Assembly (NCBI GenBank): GCA_019116445.1
Contig: DXBP01000064.1
Coordinates: forward strand, 17,945-81,944
Origin: Candidatus Gemmiger excrementigallinarum
Lineage (GTDB): Bacteria > Bacillota > Clostridia > Oscillospirales > Ruminococcaceae
Reading direction: 5' to 3'
Length of the DNA: 64,000 nucleotides
Shown piece after piece: positions 58,274 to 64,000 of the stretch. Position 1 is the stretch's first letter; every line of letters starts with the position of its first letter. The notes beneath the pieces are model-generated. The model searched no databases. It saw nothing but the letters and a program-made list of their open reading frames with translations, and had not been told where the DNA came from. The position numbers and the translations under genes are program-made.

Positions 58274-60652
58274 TCAGGAGCCGGTATGGGTGTCTTCCTG
58301 GTCGGTGGGGTCCTCCCTGCGGGTGCGCAGCAGATAGAGCACGGCCAGCAGCACCACCACCAGCAGCAGGAGGAGCAGCCACCACAGCCATACGGTGTGC
58401 GTCCGGGCCGGGGCTTCGCTTTCCGTTTCCCCTTCCTCCGGCTGGGCGGGTTCGGGGGTTGCCGGACCGGGGGTGGGCACGGGGAGTTCTTCCCCGGTGA
58501 CAGAGGGGGTTGCCGTGGGAGCAGGTGTCGTCTGGGGGGCAGCCGTGGGCCGGGGTTCGGTCTGCCGGATGGTATTTTCGACGGTCTGGCTTTCGGCCGC
58601 GGCGGCGGTTTCCGGTGCCGGGGACTGGGGGGTCTGTACCGGGCGGGCCGTGGCGGCGGGCGGCGCAGGGGCCGCCGGTTGGGGGGATGCCGCCGGCAGG
58701 GTTTGGGCTGCGGAATAGTACCGCAGGATTGTTCCTTCATAGTTGCCCCGGAAGGTCAGGGTAAGAACCACCCGGCCGTTTTCCTCCTGACGGGTCACGG
58801 TATAGTCCTTGTCTTGCTGCAGAATCTCGGTTCCATCTTTCACAGTCAGCCCCGCGGCTTCCTGTTCGTTTGTCACCGGCGACACCCACCACTGCGACGC
58901 AGGCTTGGGCGTGATCTGCAACGGGATGGCCAGCCCTTCCACGCTGGTATAATTTTGCTGGTCTGCGGGGTGGTAATCAGCGGCAAAGGTCCGGGTCCCC
59001 ACATCGCCCACCTTCTGGTCCGGGGCCTGCCAGGCAAATCCTGTGCCGGGGTCCACCGCCGCCAGCGTGCTGCCGTATACAGCCGTCAGTCCGGTGGGGA
59101 TGGTATAGTCCGGCTGCGCTTTCAGGATATGAAATTCCGTGATTGCTTCCAGGCCGGCGTGTCCTTCCGTGGGGGGCACCACGGCCTTCACATACCAGGT
59201 GCCTGCCTGGTCGGGCACCTGTTCCGTAAAGATGCCGTCCGCCGTGGCGCTGTAGCTGTACAACGGCTGGCCGTACTCCGCCTGGGCATGAGGGGTGTTT
59301 GCGGGCTGGCCGTAGGTCCAGTCCTCCAGAGTGAGGGGTTCTTCCCAGCCGTTGCTGACCGAAAACTGCAGGGTTGCCGTAAAATCCGCGGTGCCGTCGG
59401 TGTAGCGGTAGGTCACAACGCTGCCGTCCTGCAGGCCGCTGAGCACGCTGCCGGTAAGCTGCGCCCCTGTCACATCAGAGATGCAGTCCAGGGCAAGGGG
59501 CACGCCCAGATCGTTCAAATCATAGGTGGTCTGTCCCTCGGCCAGCTGTACCGTCACGGGCCGCTGCCCGGTAAGGGTTATGGCCGGGGACGCATCGCCC
59601 ATGCGCACTGCCAGCAGCATGTTGTTGCCGGCCAGCACATCGGTGAGTTTTGCGTTGGCGCTGAGATCCAGATAGCTAAAGTCGCTGCGCTCGATGCCCA
59701 GCTGTTCCAGGTTGGGTGCCTGGGCCAGATCCAACTGAGATACCAGGGAGTAGGAGCACCACAAGTGCAGCAGGCCGTCGTTGCCGGACAAAGTCAGGGT
59801 CCGCAAGGGGCCGCCCAGATACAGAAAGTACGCCAGCGACTTGTTGCCGGACAGATCCAGGCTGGTAAAGAGGTTATCACCGCAGGCCAGTTCCTGCAGC
59901 TGCGTCAAAGGGGACACATCCAGTGCCGTCAGGCGGTTATCGTGGCAGTGAAGCAGCTGCAGGCCGGGAACCTGAGTCAGGTCCAGGGTGGTGAGCTGGT
60001 TTTCATTACACAGCAGCCTGGTCAGCCCCGGAAGCTGCTCCAGCGGCAGCGAAGTCAGTTCATTGCCGATGCAGTTCAGATAGGTAAGCCGGGTAAAGCA
60101 GCCGATGCCCTCCAGGGAGGTAATGCCTTTGCTGCGGACATCCAGGCTGGTCACCGCGTCACATTCCGCCGGGGACAAAACCCCGTCGCCGTCGGTATCC
60201 AGCTTGCGGATGCTTCCCAAAAAGGCGGCGTCCGGAAAATGAGCGCTGTCCAGGGGCACCCCGGCATCGGCCGGGACCGTCGCCGTGGAAGGCACATCCA
60301 GCGGTGCCGGCAGGGCGTTTTCCGGGGTGGCAGGTTCCGCCGGTACCTCTTCTGCGGTCGGGGCTTCCTCCACCGGGAGGGGCGTTTCCGTGGGAAGGGG
60401 TTCCTCCGCCGGGAGCGGTGTTCCGGCGGGAAGGAACTCTTCCGGCGGGAGGGGCGTGGCCGCGGTTTCCGGGGTGGCGGTTTGCAGGGCTGTCTGCACG
60501 GCCGGGGCCGTGTTTTCCTCCCCGGACGCCTGGAACACCGGCATCGAGGCAGCGATCAGAGCAACCGCCAACAGGCAGGCAGTCACCCTTCGCACGGGCG
60601 CAAAGGCACCTGTGCGAAGGAGCGTATCTTTCTGTGGAGTATGGTTTTTCAT
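58274..60652 (-). CDS. Secreted membrane-anchored leucine-rich-repeat protein with EF-hand-like motif
   Basis: A 792-residue surface protein. A signal peptide lies at about 18-45 (VTACLLAVALIAASMPVFQA). A Pro/Glu/Thr-rich stretch reaches to 130. An EF-hand/dockerin-like loop (LDTDGDGVLSPAEC) follows near 150. Irregular leucine-rich repeats run to about 390 (LTYLNCIGNELTSLPLEQLP, LQLLHCHDNRLTALDVS), then Ig-like/MBG-type domains to about 640. A second Pro/Thr/Ala stalk and a C-terminal helix with a basic tail (LLLLLVVVLLAVLYLL then RTRRED) complete it. No LPxTG, so the helix anchors it. The frame is open to 61792 but the ATG at 60652 begins the signal peptide. Likely an adhesin or host-contact protein. 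Confidence 0.8.
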   Translation of the reverse strand: MKNHTPQKDTLLRTGAFAPVRRVTACLLAVALIAASMPVFQASGEENTAPAVQTALQTATPETAATPLPPEEFLPAGTPLPAEEPLPTETPLPVEEAPTAEEVPAEPATPENALPAPLDVPSTATVPADAGVPLDSAHFPDAAFLGSIRKLDTDGDGVLSPAECDAVTSLDVRSKGITSLEGIGCFTRLTYLNCIGNELTSLPLEQLPGLTRLLCNENQLTTLDLTQVPGLQLLHCHDNRLTALDVSPLTQLQELACGDNLFTSLDLSGNKSLAYFLYLGGPLRTLTLSGNDGLLHLWCSYSLVSQLDLAQAPNLEQLGIERSDFSYLDLSANAKLTDVLAGNNMLLAVRMGDASPAITLTGQRPVTVQLAEGQTTYDLNDLGVPLALDCISDVTGAQLTGSVLSGLQDGSVVTYRYTDGTADFTATLQFSVSNGWEEPLTLEDWTYGQPANTPHAQAEYGQPLYSYSATADGIFTEQVPDQAGTWYVKAVVPPTEGHAGLEAITEFHILKAQPDYTIPTGLTAVYGSTLAAVDPGTGFAWQAPDQKVGDVGTRTFAADYHPADQQNYTSVEGLAIPLQITPKPASQWWVSPVTNEQEAAGLTVKDGTEILQQDKDYTVTRQEENGRVVLTLTFRGNYEGTILRYYSAAQTLPAASPQPAAPAPPAATARPVQTPQSPAPETAAAAESQTVENTIRQTEPRPTAAPQTTPAPTATPSVTGEELPVPTPGPATPEPAQPEEGETESEAPARTHTVWLWWLLLLLLVVVLLAVLYLLRTRREDPTDQEDTHTGS

Positions 60653-60931
60653 TTCTCGTTTCACATCCTTTCCCAAGGTCCTCAAGGCACAGACCGCCGA
60701 ATCAGCCGTCTGGCAGAACCTATGTTCCCAGTATAGCCTGTTTGCGGTATAAAGTCGGTGTGCCAGACAACCGGACGCCCGCTGCCGGAGAATTCCGCTC
60801 TGCCGCCTTCCTCTCAAAAGAAGGGCTTGCATTTTGGCACCCGGCCCTATGTCATAGGAACTTGTATGGGAACGGTGCGGGCCTGGCGCCGCGGCACAGA
60901 ACCCGGCAAAATATGGGAGGTTTGTTTCATC

Positions 60932-62173
60932 ATGGCAAAAACAGCATTTGCGGGCGGGCTGCTGATCGACGGTACCGGCGCCGCACCGGTCCGTGACGCC
61001 CTGGTCCTGGTGGACGGCAAAAAAATCGTGTACGCCGGCCCGAAAAAAGAATACGGTCCCGATTATGAAACCCGGGACATCACCGGCAAAACCATCATGC
61101 CCGGCCTCATCGACACCCACCTGCACTTTTCCGGCAACCTGACCGACGATGATACCGAGTGGGTTCTGGAAGACCCCATCCAGAAAACCATAGTGGCCGT
61201 GCAGCAAGCCCACGAATGTCTGGAGCACGGCCTGACCACGGTGGGCGAGATCAGCCGCAGCGGCCTGCAGATCCGGGATATGATCGAGCGCGGCGTAATG
61301 ACCGGCCCCCGGGTGGTGGGCACCGGCCTGGGGTTTGCCCGCACCTGCGGCCATGGCGACAGCCATAAGCTGCCCAGCTGGTACAATGACGAGAGCCACC
61401 CCTGGGCCGAACGGGTGGACGGTCCCTGGGATCTGCGCAAAGCGGTACGGCGCCGTCTGCGCCAAAACCCCGACGCCATCAAGATCTGGTCCACCGGCGG
61501 CGGCATCTGGCGCTGGGACAAAAAGACCGACCAGCACTATACCTTTGAGGAGATCCAGGCGGTGGTGGATGAATGCAACATGGTGGGCATTCCCGTGTGG
61601 AGCCACGCCGAAGGCTTTGGCGGCGCACTGGATTCCGCCCGGGCCGGTGTGCATCTGATCATTCACGGCCAGGCCCTGAACGATGAGTGCCTGGACATCA
61701 TGGCTGAAAAAGGCATCTATTTCTGCCCCACCATCCAGTTCCTGCATGAGTGGTTCAAGACCTATCCCCCGGTGTACATTCCCGAAATGCACGATGACCA
61801 GCCCGGCGACACGGTGGTGGAGAAGGAACTGAACCGCATCTACGCCAACCTGCGCAAAGCGAAAGCCAAGGGCATCGGGCTGACCATCGGTTCCGACTCT
61901 TTCTGCAGCAGCCTGACCCCCTACGGCACCACCGCCATCGGCGAAATGTACGCCTTTGTGGAATGTGCCGGTATTTCGGAGATGGACACCATTGTGGCCG
62001 CCACCAAGGTGGGCGCCGAGATGCTGAAGGTGGACGATGTGACCGGCACCCTGGAAGCCGGAAAATCCGCCGACCTGCTGGTGATCGAGGGCAATCCCCT
62101 GGAAAACATCCGCGCCATTGCCGTGGATAATATGCGTGTCATCATGAAAGAAGGAGCCTTTATCAAAGGCTGA
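60932..62173 (+). CDS. Amidohydrolase (imidazolonepropionase/prolidase-like)
   Basis: A 413-residue metal-dependent amidohydrolase. Metal motifs: IDTHLHFSG (HxH) near 61-69, a Lys in AIKIWSTGG, VWSHAEG, IIHGQ, and GSDSF near 321. N- and C-terminal strands build the small beta domain (TAFAGGLLIDGTGAAPV; GTLEAGKSADLLVIEGNPL). This branch includes Xaa-Pro dipeptidases and imidazolonepropionase relatives; substrate not assigned. The ATG at 60932 follows GGGAGG by about 12 bases; the earlier in-frame start at 60758 lacks a site. Confidence 0.85.
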   Translation: MAKTAFAGGLLIDGTGAAPVRDALVLVDGKKIVYAGPKKEYGPDYETRDITGKTIMPGLIDTHLHFSGNLTDDDTEWVLEDPIQKTIVAVQQAHECLEHGLTTVGEISRSGLQIRDMIERGVMTGPRVVGTGLGFARTCGHGDSHKLPSWYNDESHPWAERVDGPWDLRKAVRRRLRQNPDAIKIWSTGGGIWRWDKKTDQHYTFEEIQAVVDECNMVGIPVWSHAEGFGGALDSARAGVHLIIHGQALNDECLDIMAEKGIYFCPTIQFLHEWFKTYPPVYIPEMHDDQPGDTVVEKELNRIYANLRKAKAKGIGLTIGSDSFCSSLTPYGTTAIGEMYAFVECAGISEMDTIVAATKVGAEMLKVDDVTGTLEAGKSADLLVIEGNPLENIRAIAVDNMRVIMKEGAFIKG

Positions 62174-62286
62174 TTTTCTGTAACCTCATCCCGCCCTGTA
62201 TGCCCGGGAGCTGCCCGGGGCAAAAAACGTCCTTTTCTTGTGCAAAACTGCCAAAAACCGCAGCAGCTTTTCTGCATAATGATGCA

Positions 62287-62315
62287 TAGACAAAAAATAT
62301 AAGAGCGGTTATAAT
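62287..62315 (+). promoter_or_regulatory. Promoter of the antiterminator/PTS operon
   Basis: TAGACA (62287-62292), 17-base spacer, perfect TATAAT (62310-62315). Confidence 0.75.
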
Positions 62316-62335
62316 TTAATGCAGAAAATTCAACT

Positions 62336-62376
62336 GGCTTGTTACTGGAGTACATTTGTATCGTTCAGGCAAGACC
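62336..62376 (+). promoter_or_regulatory. Ribonucleic antiterminator (RAT) site for the LicT-type protein
   Basis: GGCTTGTTACTG (62336-62347) and CAGGCAAGACC (62366-62376) match the two conserved arms of LicT/SacY RAT hairpins. The part between them is longer than in the B. subtilis sites. The 3' arm overlaps the 5' arm of the terminator stem at 62370, so the structures are mutually exclusive. Confidence 0.82.
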
Positions 62377-62424
62377 TGTAGTCACAGCAAGGGCATTGCT
62401 GCAACTATAGGTTTTGTCTTTTTT
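62370..62424 (+). terminator. Regulated leader terminator before the antiterminator gene
   Basis: CAAGACCTGTAGT (62370-62382) pairs with ACTATAGGTTTTG (62404-62416), with an inner CAGCAA/TTGCTG stem, followed by TCTTTTTTT. Protein binding to the RAT would stop its formation and allow expression. Confidence 0.88.
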
Positions 62425-62492
62425 TATTGCCGGTTTTACTGCACAGCGGGCATTGCGGCACAAAATACTTTGCTGTGCAAGGAGGATGGGAC

Positions 62493-63350
62493 ATGAAGGT
62501 CATCAAGATCCTGAACAATAACCTCGTCTTTGCCCGGGACGACTCCGGGCAGGAGGTCATCGTCAAGGGGCTGGGCATCGGGTTTCATGCCAGCCGGGGC
62601 GATACGGTGGACGAAAGCCGTATCGGCCAGGTGTTTTACCCCCAGGATAAACAGAACATCCAGCAGATTCAGGAATTTCTGCTTTCCATCCCCGCGGAAT
62701 ATCTGAATTTTGTGCAGGATTTTGTGGACAGCGTAAAAGCCGCCGAAGGCATCACCTTCAACAGCAGCATCTACCTTTCGCTGAGCGACCACCTGCTGGG
62801 AACCATCAAGCGCTACCAGGAGGGTATCTCGCTGGAAAATGTGCTGCTGCTGGACATCAAGCGGCTGTATAAAAAAGAATACACCTGGGGCGAGCAGATG
62901 CTGGCCCAGGTGAAGGAAGTTTTCGGCGTGGCGCTGCCCCCCGACGAAGCGGGCTTCATCGCCCTGCATTTTGTGAACGCGGAAGAAAACCAGAGCGGCA
63001 ACGACAGCTACAAAATCGCCGCCATCGTCAGCGACATCCAGCAGACGGTAAAAACCTACTACTCCGATTTGGAGTTTGACGATAACAGCCTGTATTATCA
63101 GCGTTTTCTGACCCATCTGAAATATTTCGCCCAGCGGTACCTGCACCAGGAACTGCAGACCGACCAGGACGACAGCCTGTTCCAGCTGGTCAGCCAGCAA
63201 TACCGCGACGCCTTTGGCTGCGTGAAGATGATTTTCCTCATGATGGAGGAACGCTACGGCTACCAGCTGAGCCAGGAAGAAATGATGTACCTGACCATCC
63301 ACATCCAGACCAATGCGGAGCACGCGCGCCGCAAAGAGTCCCACACCTGA
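62493..63350 (+). CDS. licT: BglG/LicT-family transcriptional antiterminator
   Basis: A 285-residue RNA-binding antiterminator. The CAT RNA-binding domain is residues 1-58 (MKVIKILNNNLVFARDDSGQ), followed by PRD1 (about 70-165) and PRD2 (about 175-280) with conserved His such as SLSDHLLGT, FIALHFVNA, FLTHLKYF and LTIHIQTN. The PTS phosphorylates these His residues to tie activity to sugar supply. AAGGAGG precedes the ATG. It controls its own leader and the downstream permease. Confidence 0.92.
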   Translation: MKVIKILNNNLVFARDDSGQEVIVKGLGIGFHASRGDTVDESRIGQVFYPQDKQNIQQIQEFLLSIPAEYLNFVQDFVDSVKAAEGITFNSSIYLSLSDHLLGTIKRYQEGISLENVLLLDIKRLYKKEYTWGEQMLAQVKEVFGVALPPDEAGFIALHFVNAEENQSGNDSYKIAAIVSDIQQTVKTYYSDLEFDDNSLYYQRFLTHLKYFAQRYLHQELQTDQDDSLFQLVSQQYRDAFGCVKMIFLMMEERYGYQLSQEEMMYLTIHIQTNAEHARRKESHT

Positions 63351-63449
63351 TTCCCTTTTGTTGGCACTGGGGTTCCGGTTTTGTACGGCCGACAGGGCCG
63401 GTCCCCCTTTCCATATAGAATACCCCAAATTTTCGAGGAGGAACCTTCC

Positions 63450-64000
63450 ATGAAAAAGGACTATTCCCAGTCAGCTGAAAAGCTGGTCATCGCTCTGGGC
63501 GGGAAGAGCAACGTCACCCGTATGTTCCACTGCATGACCCGCCTTCGCTTTTATGTCAAGAACCGCAAGCTGGTCAACGAGGCCGACATCAAGAAACTGC
63601 CCGAGATCTCCGGTGTGAACTGGTATCAGGACCAGTTCCAGGTCATCGCCGGCAACGAAGTCAACGAACTGTACGATGCCCTGGCCCAGAAGGGCCTGCC
63701 CACCGATGAAGGCTCCGCGGCGCCGGTATCCAACGCCAACAAGAGCATCGGCTCCCGCATTGTGGACTCCATCACCGGCTGCATGACGCCGATGATCCCC
63801 GCCCTGACCGCCGCCGGTATGATCAAGGTCGTGCTGACCCTGCTGACCACCTTCCATCTGGTCAGCGATACCTCCAGCACCTACCAGGTCATCAACTTCA
63901 TCGGCGACGCCGCCTTCTACTTCATGCCCTTCCTGATCGCCGCCAACGCCGCCAAGGTCTTTAACGTCAACCAGTCCCTGGCCCTCATCATTGCCGGCGT
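63450..64000 (+). CDS. Beta-glucoside-type PTS permease EIIBC, 3' end outside window
   Basis: The first 183 residues of a PTS transporter. The EIIB domain (about 1-85) carries the phosphorylated Cys in FHCMTRLRFYV near 28; after a linker the EIIC membrane domain begins (SITGCMTPMIPALTAAGMIK, FYFMPFLIAANAAKVFNVNQ). The beta-glucoside (BglP) family is the best fit given the LicT gene just upstream. The ATG at 63450 follows GAGGAGGAA. The coding frame continues beyond the right edge. Confidence 0.9.
   Translation, partial: MKKDYSQSAEKLVIALGGKSNVTRMFHCMTRLRFYVKNRKLVNEADIKKLPEISGVNWYQDQFQVIAGNEVNELYDALAQKGLPTDEGSAAPVSNANKSIGSRIVDSITGCMTPMIPALTAAGMIKVVLTLLTTFHLVSDTSSTYQVINFIGDAAFYFMPFLIAANAAKVFNVNQSLALIIAG

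Noticed and set aside
58127..60736. An 869-residue plus-strand open frame rich in Gly and Arg
   Set aside because: Mirror of the surface-protein gene; it also runs through the terminator at 58204, and the sense frame has a signal peptide and repeats.
60652..61792. N-terminal extension of the surface protein
   Set aside because: The extension is antisense to the amidohydrolase, and the signal peptide begins at 60652.
62196..62230. CCCGGG-AGCTG-CCCGGG hairpin after the amidohydrolase
   Set aside because: It is followed by A residues rather than T on the plus strand, so it is not a convincing terminator for that gene.

Overview
The window reads as chromosome of a GC-rich Gram-positive gut anaerobe. 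My best guess is an Oscillospiraceae/Ruminococcaceae member near Faecalibacterium, Gemmiger or Subdoligranulum. This rests on strong AGGAGG ribosome-binding sites, TTGACA/TATAAT-type promoters, an ArgJ-type arginine pathway, a LicT/PTS system and protein style; no rRNA or marker gene is present to prove it. Genes are densely packed, often with 1-4 base overlaps. I saw no tRNA, rRNA, insertion sequence or CRISPR array.

Layout. 1-4430: a truncated LysR regulator diverges from a heterodimeric ABC exporter. 4438-5433: an aldo/keto reductase. 5504-13655: a complete arginine operon, argGHCJBDF, transcribed leftwards from one promoter with a near-perfect ARG box and ended by a strong terminator lying between two related perfect palindromes. 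13772-16786: a MYG1-family hydrolase, a GIY-YIG/acetyltransferase fusion, a Cys-rich microprotein and a glutamine amidotransferase with a promoter-proximal terminator. 16793-34071: a leftward run of 16 genes for a cell-surface glycan. It holds glycosyltransferases of the GT2, GT4, GT6, GT11 and GT-C types, a Wzx flippase, a methyltransferase, an epimerase, a sugar nucleotidyltransferase and a membrane protein fused to a kinase. 34083-36221: a DUF624-like membrane protein, a TrmN6-like methylase and a NUDIX hydrolase. 36274-36494: a multi-hairpin non-coding element plus a terminator.

36544-45218 is a phosphate regulon: pstSCAB-phoU leftwards and an Na/Pi cotransporter-phoP-phoR operon rightwards, with 11-bp-phased TTTACA repeats facing each way between them. 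45214-52828 holds a sirohaem sulfite/nitrite reductase, an orphan metal-chelate binding lipoprotein, a GH31 glycosidase and a glycogen synthase with a histone-H1-like N-terminal tail.

52948-58235 is the most system-like accessory locus: a 1381-residue protein carrying two complete GmrSD-type (DUF262 plus DUF1524) modules in one chain, followed by a microbial-type poly(ADP-ribose) glycohydrolase. The rest is a leucine-rich surface protein, an amidohydrolase, and a LicT-type antiterminator with its own RNA antiterminator/terminator leader, followed by a PTS permease cut by the window end.

Strongest leads: the tandem double-GmrSD plus PARG pair, and the GT11 alpha-1,2-fucosyltransferase with GT6 (ABO-type, NAN motif) transferase in one operon, which together could build a histo-blood-group-like epitope. 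All functions are read from sequence motifs; no database search was possible.
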